This document shows, piece by piece, positions 42,764-50,370 of a DNA stretch of 64,000 nt. The DNA lies in the NCBI RefSeq assembly GCF_000757885.1, contig NZ_JQCR01000003.1, forward strand, positions 2,108,001 through 2,172,000. The letters run 5' to 3'. Below the pieces are notes generated by a model. It was not told the DNA's origin, ran no database searches, and saw only the letters and a program-made list of their open reading frames with translations. The position numbers were made by a program, and so were the translations under genes. Source of the DNA: Paenibacillus wynnii. GTDB lineage: Bacteria > Bacillota > Bacilli > Paenibacillales > Paenibacillaceae. Position 1 is the first letter of the stretch. The number at the start of each line of letters is the position of its first letter.

Positions 42764-42928
42764 ATGGATATCCATAGTGATAACTACAAAATCGCAGCGC
42801 TTAGTGATCAAGAGGAAGCCGTTGCGATCATACAGAGAGCTGAGGACGCTTTATCTAATCTAACCGGGAATAACTCCGTTACCTTGATCGCCTATGAAAA
42901 AAACGGTGGTAACGACTCCAAAGAGTAG
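42764..42928 (+). CDS. Small hypothetical protein, 54 residues
   Basis: An acidic peptide starting MDIHSDNYKIAALSDQEEAV. The ATG at 42764 lies downstream of AAGGTGGGATAAC; 24 codons further upstream the frame is open but without a site. It is divergent from the M15 peptidase gene. I do not recognise a family. Confidence 0.5.
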   Translation: MDIHSDNYKIAALSDQEEAVAIIQRAEDALSNLTGNNSVTLIAYEKNGGNDSKE

Positions 42929-42945
42929 TCACCCACCGTCTTAGT
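42900..42945. terminator. Terminator shared by convergent genes
   Basis: ACGGTGG ... CCACCGT brackets an inner ACGACT/AGTAGT stem. On the minus strand seven T residues follow, so it ends the YolD-like gene and may also end the 54-residue gene. Confidence 0.75.
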
Positions 42946-42963
42946 TCTTTATCACCCTTACTG

Positions 42964-43308
42964 TTAACACGTATACACTTCAACGATATTATCCAGAGCA
43001 ATCCATTTCCATTCTTCCGCCCACTGCAGTTTTATCTCACGCGTGTGGGCATGAATGGAGGTTATAAACCCACTAAGCCTAATATCCTCAAATGGGTCGA
43101 ATAGGACTATAGTTACCCGAACATGGTTCCGCAGAGACAATACGAGCGTCCGCTCCATCTCCTCCTGCTTTTGATCATCGAGGGTTGGCTTCTCACGACG
43201 CAGGGTCTCCCGTTCATCGCGTCTAATCCGGCTTTTATGCTCCGGCAGCATCATGCGGCTGCTTTCCCACAGCCCATTTCCGTCCAGTTTTTTGGCCATT
43301 GAATTCAT
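42964..43308 (-). CDS. YolD-like family protein
   Basis: A 114-residue protein with the family opening GNGLWESSRMMLPEHKSRI and a beta-rich C-terminal half (RVTIVLFDPFEDIRLSGFIT, EIKLQWAEEWKWIALDNIV). YolD-like proteins are often linked to UvrX-type DNA polymerases, but no such partner is in this window. GGAGGGAGAA precedes the ATG. Confidence 0.85.
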   Translation of the reverse strand: MNSMAKKLDGNGLWESSRMMLPEHKSRIRRDERETLRREKPTLDDQKQEEMERTLVLSLRNHVRVTIVLFDPFEDIRLSGFITSIHAHTREIKLQWAEEWKWIALDNIVEVYTC

Positions 43309-43476
43309 TTCTCCCTCCGCGCAACTCTATTCCTCAATATAGGAACGTATGTTTGTATTATACTCAATGCTGTAACGATTTATCAATAAGAAATAAGTGA
43401 CAAATATCTCTACCATTTACATCCTAATATATGTATAATTTTGTGTATCTCTTTATAGTGAAAGGAGCCTCGCCCT

Positions 43477-43707
43477 TTGAAGAAAACCGCTCCACTACTT
43501 ATGATGATACCTGCATACATAGTCATTCTGTTCCTTGTAGTATTTCAGAACCATTCGTTTTCAGACTTTACAAAAGGAAGTGTAATCGGAATCGTTATTG
43601 GACTTATCCTTGCAACCGTATTCATAATCCTATTGCAGCTGTGTGGGATACAATTAAAACAGTGGAAGCATAAGAAATTCAAAGATAGGTTACTCCGATC
43701 TAAATAA
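43477..43707 (+). CDS. Small two-helix membrane protein
   Basis: A 76-residue product with two hydrophobic segments (LLMMIPAYIVILFLVVFQ and GIVIGLILATVFIILLQL) and a basic tail. The start is a TTG nine bases after AAAGGAG. No family recognised. It is flanked by a bidirectional terminator. Confidence 0.6.
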   Translation: MKKTAPLLMMIPAYIVILFLVVFQNHSFSDFTKGSVIGIVIGLILATVFIILLQLCGIQLKQWKHKKFKDRLLRSK

Positions 43708-43725
43708 ACTTTAAACGGACAATGT

Positions 43726-43765
43726 AAAAAGGCGCTGACAAATTAATTTGTCGAGCGCCTCTTTG
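43726..43765. terminator. Bidirectional terminator
   Basis: AGGCGCT GACAAAT TA ATTTGTC GAGCGCCT, with T runs on both sides. It separates the small membrane protein and the lipoprotein genes. Confidence 0.85.
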
Positions 43766-43785
43766 TTAATTTAATACTTCAGATC

Positions 43786-44319
43786 TTATTTGGATACAAC
43801 CGTTGATTCAGCATCCACAAGCCCCGAAGCTACTCTTGCCTCATTCAGCTTGGAAATCCCGTACATCATGGCGAGATCAGCATTTTGATTTAATTCTTTA
43901 AATTGCTCAGCCGTCACGGTAGCGGAATCCGCGCCCTCGGACGCCTGCTCTTTAAGGGAGTAAGCACTTTGAAAGGCTATTTTGGAATCTTCCAGAAACG
44001 TTCTAATATCTTGGGGCAACCCCGAGGAAATTTTTACGTCATTGACCTGTTCCAAGAGATCAGTAGCTGTGTTCTGAAATTTATCTATTGATTTCTTCAA
44101 CTGCTTGTCCGAAGCTTTTCCAGCGGAATAGGAAGTGAGTGACTCATTGAAATCCTCTAACGAAGATTTCCCTTCCTGTTCGATCGCTGACATTTCATCA
44201 AAGAATTGTTGCACATGGGCCTGAATGTCTTCTTTAGAGACAATAGCCGCAGGCTCATTGCTGCAGGCGCTGAGTAAGATACATACCATAATCAGTCCCA
44301 CTAATAACAGTTTTTTCAT
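43786..44319 (-). CDS. Hypothetical lipoprotein
   Basis: A 177-residue protein with a lipoprotein signal ending LSAC (Cys 19). The mature part is helical and acidic (EDIQAHVQQFFDEMSAIEQE, FQNTATDLLEQVNDVKISS) and may form a coiled coil. GGAGGGATAGA precedes the ATG. The family is not recognised. Confidence 0.7.
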   Translation of the reverse strand: MKKLLLVGLIMVCILLSACSNEPAAIVSKEDIQAHVQQFFDEMSAIEQEGKSSLEDFNESLTSYSAGKASDKQLKKSIDKFQNTATDLLEQVNDVKISSGLPQDIRTFLEDSKIAFQSAYSLKEQASEGADSATVTAEQFKELNQNADLAMMYGISKLNEARVASGLVDAESTVVSK

Positions 44320-44456
44320 TTCTCTATCCCTCCTACTAAATCATAATGGGGAGTTTTGTAAAGAGCAATGAAATATTTGTAAAAATAGAGGATGCATACT
44401 TTATCCATTATGTGAAAACAATAATTCAAAGTGAAGATGAGGGAGGTCCAATAAAA

Positions 44457-44636
44457 ATGAACATCCAACGCGCAAAAGAGATTGCCAAATCACCTTCTAT
44501 GGCTAAGGTGTTCTATGAAGGAGTCCCTATTTATATTCAAAATGTGGATGAAGGCAACGAAGTGGCTAGAATCTTCCCCCTCGATCACCCTGAACAGGAA
44601 CAAGAGGTTCCTTTGAACAACTTGGAAGAACGCTAA
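44457..44636 (+). CDS. sspH: H-type small acid-soluble spore protein
   Basis: A 59-residue protein that starts MNIQRAKEIAKSPSMAKVFY and continues GVPIYIQNVDEGNEVARIF; the block order matches SspH-type SASPs (MNIQRAKEL ... VDE.NETARIY ... LEE). SASPs coat and protect forespore DNA. I chose the ATG at 44457, ten bases after GGGAGG; the longer upstream frame does not resemble SspH. An upstream CATACTTTA with a GAAATA near 44370 could be a forespore sigma-G promoter, but this is weak. Confidence 0.9.
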   Translation: MNIQRAKEIAKSPSMAKVFYEGVPIYIQNVDEGNEVARIFPLDHPEQEQEVPLNNLEER

Positions 44637-44660
44637 ATCATTAGAAAGTACTTACTCCGT

Positions 44661-44690
44661 AAAAAAAGGCAGCAGCGGCTGCCTCTTCTT
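44661..44690. terminator. Terminator between sspH and the GNAT gene
   Basis: GGCAGC AGCG GCTGCC with A-rich 5' side and T-rich 3' side on both strands. Confidence 0.75.
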
Positions 44691-44704
44691 AATTTTTACA
44701 ACTT

Positions 44705-45280
44705 TTAATTTAGACTTTTTTCTCCATATATAGAGCGAAACTCATCCTCAAGCATAGCCATCAAAATCATGTCATGAAACTCCCCGTCCTGATACAGACT
44801 ATCCCGTTCAATCCCTTCCCGTTGAAATCCAATCTTCTCATACACATGCATGGCTCGAGGATTAAAGTCGTAAACCCCAAGATGAATCCGATGTAAATTC
44901 AAGGTGTTGAAGCCGTAGCGGATCATATGTATCATTGCTTCTGTGCCGTATCCCTTGCCGCGATGCTGACTCCCTTGTATGCAAATCCTAATATTTGCAC
45001 TCCGATTGATAGGGTCGATTTCGTTCAACACCACTTCACCTACCAGTTGATCTGTGCCCTTCACCACAATCATGAAATCCACACGGCCTTCTTGGAGCAC
45101 ACCGATCTTCTCAATCCAATCAGCAATTGCCTCACGCGTAAATTCGCTTTGCGAACCCGTCAGTCGGTTCAATTCAGGTTCCTGTAATAAAGAATAATAA
45201 GTATCCAAATCAGAGGCCTTAACAAAACGTAAATAAATATTGTTACCAATGATACTCGGTGGGCTTACCTCATCCATCAT
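44705..45280 (-). CDS. GNAT acetyltransferase, RimJ/RimL type
   Basis: A 191-residue N-acetyltransferase. The core is GNNIYLRFVKASDLDTYY, then the acetyl-CoA loop QGSQHRGKGYGTEAMIHMIR and the C-terminal FNPRAMHVYEKIGFQREGI. Substrate is unknown; this branch acetylates ribosomal protein N-termini, amino acids or antibiotics. I start at the ATG at 45280 after GGAGGAAAAG; the longer frame would run into the end of the upstream gene. It may be co-transcribed with the phosphotransferase gene. Confidence 0.88.
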   Translation of the reverse strand: MMDEVSPPSIIGNNIYLRFVKASDLDTYYSLLQEPELNRLTGSQSEFTREAIADWIEKIGVLQEGRVDFMIVVKGTDQLVGEVVLNEIDPINRSANIRICIQGSQHRGKGYGTEAMIHMIRYGFNTLNLHRIHLGVYDFNPRAMHVYEKIGFQREGIERDSLYQDGEFHDMILMAMLEDEFRSIYGEKSLN

Positions 45281-45308
45281 ATTCTTTTCCTCCAGACTTT
45301 TGTGTGGT

Positions 45309-46169
45309 TTACCAGGAAAAATCAGTATCAAGTGTCCATTCTAAACGCCGGATCCATTCCGCTTGAACATTCGGAGGAGCATTCTGTAATCTACTAAGGA
45401 TATTCCACACCTTATATACATTCCCTGATTTTAGTTGGTGGGGAGAGATGCTTTTTAAAGCGCTGTGGACTATGTACTCCTCAACAAAAGCTTTATTCAA
45501 AACAAGAGCTAATTGGGGATAGTGGAGTTTCGTGAACCATACCACCCAACCAACGTCATTCAGAGGATGCCCCCACTCTGCCCACTCCCAATCCAGAACA
45601 TTCAGGTTATTGTCATCATCGATCAAAATATTATGCGAGCCATAATCGCCATGTGTTAGAACCCAATTCTGCTCATTGACATCCAATTCAGCCAGAATAG
45701 TCTTTGATTGATCCACCAAATGTCGGGGTACAAATCCGAGGTCTAATTCTAAACTTCTTATTTGCTCCGCGTTACTCTTCCGAATCCCATGAGGATCAGC
45801 GCCTAATGCATGTGTATGTATTTTTGTGGCAAGAAGTTGAGCAAGGCTTCTATATAACACTAAAGCTCTTTCCAAGCTTCCCGAGTCTAGAATGGATTGT
45901 CCATTTACACCCGGTCTATAGTCCATCACTAATACTCTTTCATTGGAGAACTCTAGTACATCGTGAATAATAGGTGCTATAGCTGACGCTTTTAAAAATT
46001 CCAAGCAATTGACCTCATTCTCGGTATCGTGATTCTGCAGGCCGGCGACCTTTGCTACTAAGGGCTCAGAACCCTCCATAAGAAAGGTTAGATTCGTATA
46101 TCCACCCGTTAGCCTGATCAGACGGCAAGTATATCTGGATTCCAATTCTCTGGTTACATCCTCGATCAT
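45309..46169 (-). CDS. Aminoglycoside/choline-type phosphotransferase
   Basis: A 286-residue kinase-like protein. The catalytic loop is WVLTHGDYGSHNILID and the metal site VLDWEWAEWGHPLNDVGW, both as in APH-type enzymes; the N-lobe Lys is in PLVAKVAGLQ. The substrate is not given by sequence (aminoglycosides, choline, homoserine and others occur). GAGGAGCTTGCG precedes the ATG. It likely shares an operon with the GNAT gene 28 bases downstream. Confidence 0.85.
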   Translation of the reverse strand: MIEDVTRELESRYTCRLIRLTGGYTNLTFLMEGSEPLVAKVAGLQNHDTENEVNCLEFLKASAIAPIIHDVLEFSNERVLVMDYRPGVNGQSILDSGSLERALVLYRSLAQLLATKIHTHALGADPHGIRKSNAEQIRSLELDLGFVPRHLVDQSKTILAELDVNEQNWVLTHGDYGSHNILIDDDNNLNVLDWEWAEWGHPLNDVGWVVWFTKLHYPQLALVLNKAFVEEYIVHSALKSISPHQLKSGNVYKVWNILSRLQNAPPNVQAEWIRRLEWTLDTDFSW

Positions 46170-46230
46170 TACGCAAGCTCCTCTTTAATCAGAATATAGA
46201 GCACCTCTCCTAACATTACTGCACAACGCG

Positions 46231-46261
46231 AAAAAAGACCACCGGACACCTCCGGCAGCCT
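46231..46261 (-). terminator. Terminator of the erythromycin-esterase-like gene
   Basis: Minus strand GGCTGCCGGA GGTG TCCGGTGGTC (several G-U pairs), then TTTTTT. Confidence 0.7.
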
Positions 46262-46278
46262 CGCTGTTCTATTGTTCT

Positions 46279-47547
46279 CTATACCTTAACGGTTTCTAAC
46301 GCTAACGGGCTGACCGCTTTCGTCTGATCAATGTAAATGAAGGCATCATACCGTTTTGAAATGACCGTAGGCACGTAATTACCCCGTTCCCACTCTGGAT
46401 GGTACACGACACCGATCGCGCGGTGACCAATGACGGTATCGTCCAAGACAGAATCCTCCTTGTCAAAATAAAGCAGCTTGTCCTCCGCACCATCCCGGTG
46501 AAGCATCTCCTCCCAGCTGTTGGCAGCCGCGGCCGGCACACGCATTTTTTCCATCGGAGCCCCCCAAGACTTTCCCGCTATAACGGTTCCCTGGTAGGTT
46601 CCGAAGCCGATGGCGAACACCTCATCCCCATGCTCCTCCCGCAACAGCTGTCCCACATTAACCATCCCGTCCTCAGCCATATCCGTCGCTCTGGCATCCC
46701 CAACATGGGTATTATGTTCCCAGACAATCGTTCGGGCGTCTTCACCGTGGAATTCCATCAGCTTCTCCAGAGCCTCAACCATGTGGCGATCTCGAATATT
46801 CCAGGAATCGGCGTCATGACGAATCATTGTCCGGTAGTACGCTTCCCCCCCTCTTACCGCCAACGCATTCAGTTCAGCGCTTAGCGCATTCTCTTTGTCC
46901 TTCGGGTAAGCATCCTTCCACTTGTCCTGCAGCCTGAGAAGAAGGGAGACAACCTCCCCCTCGCAACCTTCTCCGTATATGGAAGCAGAAATCCCGTACG
47001 ACTGCCCTTCCCGTTCATAGGGCTCAAAACACTCAAACGCCCGTTTGGCTGCCTCCAGATCAGAAGCGTCATCTTTCGTACCTAAATACTTTAGGATTTC
47101 GTCCATAGACTCCCAGAGGCTATACACATCGATCCCGTAAAACCCAGCTTTCTCCTCATCCGGTTTATCCGTATTATACTGTCGAAGCCATTCAGCAAGT
47201 TCTATAATCTCACGGTTAGCCCACATCCAGGTAGGCCATCGATTGAAATCACTTAACGCCGCCATAGCATCAACACCCTCATCGGTGTAACCTTTAACAT
47301 ACCGGTTCAACGTGTAGCATGAGGGCCAATCCCCTTCTACCGCAATGAATCGGAAGCCCTTTTCCGAAATCAAACGTTTGGACAAATCTGCACGGACTGT
47401 ATAAAATTCCGAGGTACCATGGGAAGCTTCACCCAGGAGCACATATTTAGATTTACCTGCCTCTTCAACCAGTCCTTTGGTTACTTCCTCGCTGTTGAAG
47501 GATCTTGCCAGCTTGCGGATAGACTGCATGATTAACTTCTCTTTCAT
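46279..47547 (-). CDS. Erythromycin esterase family protein
   Basis: A 422-residue member of the EreA/EreB-like fold, including VLLGEASHGTSEFYTVRAD (active His region), GFRFIAVEGDWPSCY and TIVWEHNTHVGDARATD. Family members hydrolyse macrolide lactones, but many homologs, such as B. subtilis YbfO, have other or unknown roles, so resistance cannot be inferred. Complete length. GAGGGGTGAAGCG precedes the ATG. Confidence 0.88.
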   Translation of the reverse strand: MKEKLIMQSIRKLARSFNSEEVTKGLVEEAGKSKYVLLGEASHGTSEFYTVRADLSKRLISEKGFRFIAVEGDWPSCYTLNRYVKGYTDEGVDAMAALSDFNRWPTWMWANREIIELAEWLRQYNTDKPDEEKAGFYGIDVYSLWESMDEILKYLGTKDDASDLEAAKRAFECFEPYEREGQSYGISASIYGEGCEGEVVSLLLRLQDKWKDAYPKDKENALSAELNALAVRGGEAYYRTMIRHDADSWNIRDRHMVEALEKLMEFHGEDARTIVWEHNTHVGDARATDMAEDGMVNVGQLLREEHGDEVFAIGFGTYQGTVIAGKSWGAPMEKMRVPAAAANSWEEMLHRDGAEDKLLYFDKEDSVLDDTVIGHRAIGVVYHPEWERGNYVPTVISKRYDAFIYIDQTKAVSPLALETVKV

Positions 47548-47814
47548 ATCGCTTCACCCCTCGCACTATTTCTCAGTGTATATCCACCAAAGTTTGCGCG
47601 TATACAAGGTGAATCATACGTCAGAAGTTACCTTATCCGAGCAATTACTCTTGCAACTGATGAATCCGCCCTGATATGCAGAGGCAATGCAATTACCCTC
47701 AAAAAAAATCGCCCAGCGCTTTTAGATATAAGATATACTAATTTACGCACAAATAAAACGGCTATCGATTTCTCACAGCCGTACGCATTGACTTAAGTTG
47801 AAGGAGGAGCCGCA

Positions 47815-48258
47815 GTGAAAGCACGAAAACGGAAATTACTATGGAGTGTAATTATTCTCCTGCTATTGATCGTAGCAAGTTATCTGTTCGAAGAAGAAAG
47901 ATTCAGCACCGAGCCCTCTTCCACTTCCAATGGAAAGGTTGTACAAATCCTCTTCCCCACAGATCGTTATCCGAAGACAGCCAGGCATATTCAAGAGGCT
48001 ATTGAGAATGGCGAGGCACCGATCTGCACGATTGACCGTGAGGGTGCGGACGAAAATCGCCGCCTTTCCCTAAAAGGAGTGCCTACTAAAAAAGGCTATG
48101 ACCGGGATGAGTGGCCTATGGCCATGTGTCTGGAGGGCGGAGAAGGTGCGGACATCGAATACATACCGCCTAGCGATAATCGGGGCGCCGGAAGTTGGGT
48201 TGGCAATCAATTAGAGAGCTTTGCTGACGGTACACGCGTCGAGTTTATGTTCAAATAG
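47815..48258 (+). CDS. NucA/NucB-type deoxyribonuclease
   Basis: A 147-residue protein with a single N-terminal hydrophobic anchor (LLWSVIILLLLIVASYLF) and a NucB-like nuclease domain. The characteristic block GYDRDEWPMAMCLEGGEGAD carries the catalytic acidic residues, followed by DNRGAGSWVGNQLE. Such enzymes degrade extracellular DNA during sporulation or competence. The start is a GTG after AAGGAGGAGCCGCA. A strong terminator follows. Confidence 0.88.
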   Translation: MKARKRKLLWSVIILLLLIVASYLFEEERFSTEPSSTSNGKVVQILFPTDRYPKTARHIQEAIENGEAPICTIDREGADENRRLSLKGVPTKKGYDRDEWPMAMCLEGGEGADIEYIPPSDNRGAGSWVGNQLESFADGTRVEFMFK

Positions 48259-48287
48259 TATGATTAATAAAGCTCCAGACAAATTTA

Positions 48288-48339
48288 AAACCGTTCCGGT
48301 CCTGCAGGCAGATGCCTAACAGGACCGGAACGGTTTTTG
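48288..48339 (+). terminator. nucB terminator
   Basis: AACCGTTCCGGTCCTG ... CAGGACCGGAACGGTT then TTTG; a very long stem. Confidence 0.85.
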
Positions 48340-48345
48340 GCAAGT

Positions 48346-48498
48346 TTAGAATAAACAGGCTTTTAAGATAATAACCAACAGGATGTAAAGAACCAGAATT
48401 GCACCTGTGGAAGTCCAAGGACTAACAACTGGCATTACCGGACCAGGACCTACATTAGCTCCACCAACATGACCACCGTAACAACATTCATTTCCCAT
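48346..48498 (-). CDS. YjcZ-like small spore membrane protein
   Basis: A 50-residue product too short for routine calling. It starts MGNECCYGGHVGGANVGPGP and ends in one hydrophobic helix, AILVLYILLVIILKACLF. The layout, a Gly/Tyr/Cys-rich head followed by LxxLFILLVII-type helix, is that of the YjcZ sporulation protein family. A perfect AGGAGG stands nine bases before the ATG. It is convergent to nucB. Confidence 0.7.
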   Translation of the reverse strand: MGNECCYGGHVGGANVGPGPVMPVVSPWTSTGAILVLYILLVIILKACLF

Positions 48499-48686
48499 TT
48501 GTGAAAACCTCCTAATTAATATTGACTACAGCACAGAATATGTGGCAATAGACCATACTGTTTGGGCAAATTGGCAAAGAAAAGAGTGAATGCTTGATAT
48601 TAAAGTTTATTTGCTTTATGCTTAGTGCAATAGGAACATTTGTTCCCAAATGGACTGAGGTGGCTATAATTAAATCATATTATCAA

Positions 48687-49217
48687 ATGACTGCTTTGGA
48701 GAAATGGACGGAGGATCTTTATGAACGATTGGGTATTAGAGAACCTTCACAGATAACAATAGCGAATATTTCTGAACGGCTAAATATTTGGATTCATTAT
48801 TTAGATGTAAGGAGCAAAGGCATTGAGGCTTCGGCCGGTATGTACAGTATGTTCATAGATAATCGCCTGCCTGCCGGAATGCAGCGCCTTGAGTTTTTAC
48901 ATGAGCTTTGTTATTTACTACGCCATGCGGGCAACCAAAGTGTAATGCCCGAGCATTATACCCAGGCACAACAAGATGAAGCGGATCGATTTATCCTTTA
49001 TGCCGCGATGCCATATTCCATGATCTCAAGAAGATCATTGCCAGAGCTAAGAAGCGAAGCCATCAGCGTCATTACAACCGAATTTGAAGTACCCCGAGAG
49101 CTGGCTATGCAGCGTATAGACCAAATTCAACGGCGTATTTTTCAAGGGCAATTATTGGCTGTGATGGGGGCTCAGGGAGAAAAGGTACCCACACTCTGCT
49201 CTCCCCGATTCGATTAA
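48687..49217 (+). CDS. ImmA/IrrE-like metallopeptidase with altered active site
   Basis: A 176-residue protein of the DUF955/ImmA-IrrE type: helical start, IDNRLPAGMQRLEFLHELCY, LLRHAGNQ, and the acidic stretch QQDEADRFILYAAMPYS. The zinc motif expected as HELGH reads HELCY (codon TAT at 48912), so a His ligand is replaced by Tyr. The start is uncertain: the frame is open from a TTG at 48594, and a perfect TATAAT (48665) suggests a short leader or leaderless start. A regulator target such as an ImmR-like repressor is not adjacent. Confidence 0.75.
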   Translation: MTALEKWTEDLYERLGIREPSQITIANISERLNIWIHYLDVRSKGIEASAGMYSMFIDNRLPAGMQRLEFLHELCYLLRHAGNQSVMPEHYTQAQQDEADRFILYAAMPYSMISRRSLPELRSEAISVITTEFEVPRELAMQRIDQIQRRIFQGQLLAVMGAQGEKVPTLCSPRFD

Positions 49218-49239
49218 TGATTGAAGTGAACAACCCAAA

Positions 49240-49282
49240 TGGGCTGCTCTGAAAGTCATTTAGTATGACTTCGGAGCAGCCC
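49240..49282. terminator. Strong hairpin without a clear U tract
   Basis: GGGCTGCTC with an inner GAAAGTCAT / ATGACTTC stem pairs with GAGCAGCCC. It lies between convergent genes. No T run follows on either strand, so termination is doubtful. Confidence 0.5.
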
Positions 49283-49317
49283 ACAGAAAGATACATATCC
49301 AAGCCTATCAATTCAAT

Positions 49318-49575
49318 CTAACGTCTCCGGAAATTTCCGGATCGCCCAATAGCGAACAATATAAGCAATGTAAGTATAGCCCCGACTATGGCTGGAATAA
49401 TATAGAACCCACCCACAATAGGTCCCCGGGCACCAAGTAATTCTGTACCTAACCATGAACCAATGAAGCCTGTAATTATATTCCCTATAATTCCCCCAGG
49501 TACATCTCTACCGATGAGAACACCACTAAACCAACCAATCAACCCGCCAATCACTAATATCCAGATCAAATGCAT
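49318..49575 (-). CDS. GlsB/YeaQ/YmgE family stress membrane protein
   Basis: An 85-residue protein with three short membrane helices. It begins LIWILVIGGLIGWFSGVLIG and contains GIIGNIITGFIGSWLGT and IIPAIVGAILTLLILF, with a basic GNFRRR tail. This is the transglycosylase-associated/GlsB stress family, of unknown mechanism. GAAGGAGGCAACT precedes the ATG. Confidence 0.9.
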   Translation of the reverse strand: MHLIWILVIGGLIGWFSGVLIGRDVPGGIIGNIITGFIGSWLGTELLGARGPIVGGFYIIPAIVGAILTLLILFAIGRSGNFRRR

Positions 49576-49752
49576 TCAGTTGCCTCCTTCATGCCATTTA
49601 TTCAACGTATGTCTGAGACTAGGGGATGATACTGGTTTGTCTAAATAAATGTATTCGTTTACCAGAAAGCTCCATTAGCAAATCCGTTAGCAAATCCATT
49701 TCCCCCGCTTTTCTCATCATTATCCCACCATTAAATCCAAGCCCATAGACAG

Positions 49753-49783
49753 CAAAAAACCCTTACAGAGTAAGGGTTTTTAA
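49753..49783 (-). terminator. Terminator after the tRNA pair
   Basis: Minus strand AAAACCCTTAC AGA GTAAGGG TTTTTT; ends the tRNA transcript. Confidence 0.85.
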
Positions 49784-49787
49784 TAAG

Positions 49788-49861
49788 TGGGCCCTGAGGG
49801 ACTCGAACCCCCGACCAATCGGTTATGAGCCGACCGCTCTAACCAACTGAGCTAAGGGCCC
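49788..49861 (-). tRNA. tRNA with CAU anticodon, probably tRNA-Ile2
   Basis: A 74-nt tRNA: acceptor GGGCCCT / AGGGCCC, anticodon stem GTCGG / CCGAT, loop CTCATAA with anticodon CAU, T arm GGTTCGAGTCC. The loop CTCATAA and AGAGCGG D region match the tRNA-Ile(k2C) style rather than elongator tRNA-Met (TTCATAC), but both share the CAU anticodon. CCA is not encoded. Confidence 0.8.
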
Positions 49862-49902
49862 GGATGAAAAATATCCGTCATATATAATTGCTGCTTGTAA
49901 AT

Positions 49903-49983
<81 letters not shown>

Positions 49984-50066
49984 TCAGTAATCATATTCAA
50001 ACAGCGACAATAAATAATATACATTATATAGGGGTAATAAGTCAAGTAGTCGTTTAGAAAATGTTC

Positions 50067-50231
50067 TTAAGGAAGGAAACGAACACCGTAGCGGCCTTTA
50101 CGCGAGCGATAAATTTCTACAAAGCGCGGGTCATGATAACCATAAATCCAGCCATCTTGCTCCAACCGTTTTGCCAGACATCCTGCTTGAAATCTGGTTC
50201 TGAACAGCTTGGCGAAATATATCCAGTTCAT
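50067..50231 (-). CDS. Small hypothetical protein, 54 residues
   Basis: A basic peptide starting MNWIYFAKLFRTRFQAGCLA, then KRLEQDGWIYGYHDPRFVEI and RSRKGRYGVRFLP. It is aromatic- and Arg-rich and soluble. AAAGGAGAAGAGGG lies just before the ATG. No family is recognised, but the composition is protein-like and codon choice is normal. Confidence 0.6.
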   Translation of the reverse strand: MNWIYFAKLFRTRFQAGCLAKRLEQDGWIYGYHDPRFVEIYRSRKGRYGVRFLP

Positions 50232-50309
50232 GCTGCCCTCTTCTCCTTTTGTGGGAATGAATTACCCCTGCTCTGAACTTAGCATGCCCACTTTTTATAA
50301 AATAACCCT

Positions 50310-50357
50310 AAAAAGGTGTCCTACAGGCCATTATCATGGCTTTAAGGACACCCCTTT
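50310..50357 (-). terminator. Terminator of the solute-binding protein gene
   Basis: Minus strand AAAGGGGTGTCCT ... AGGACACCTTTTT with a long loop. Confidence 0.85.
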
Positions 50358-50370
50358 GTATCATCCGATT

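Noticed and set aside
46279..47547. Macrolide resistance gene
   Set aside because: The family includes many enzymes with no role in erythromycin resistance, and no resistance context is present.
49681..49745. Possible small Gly/Asn-rich peptide after the tRNA terminator
   Set aside because: A frame ending GFANGFANGAFW is protein-like, but no start or binding site was found and the pieces appear in two frames; perhaps a relic.
49788..49861. Elongator tRNA-Met
   Set aside because: The CAU anticodon would fit, but the CTCATAA loop and body resemble tRNA-Ile2; a modification-enzyme or tRNA classifier test would be needed to settle it.
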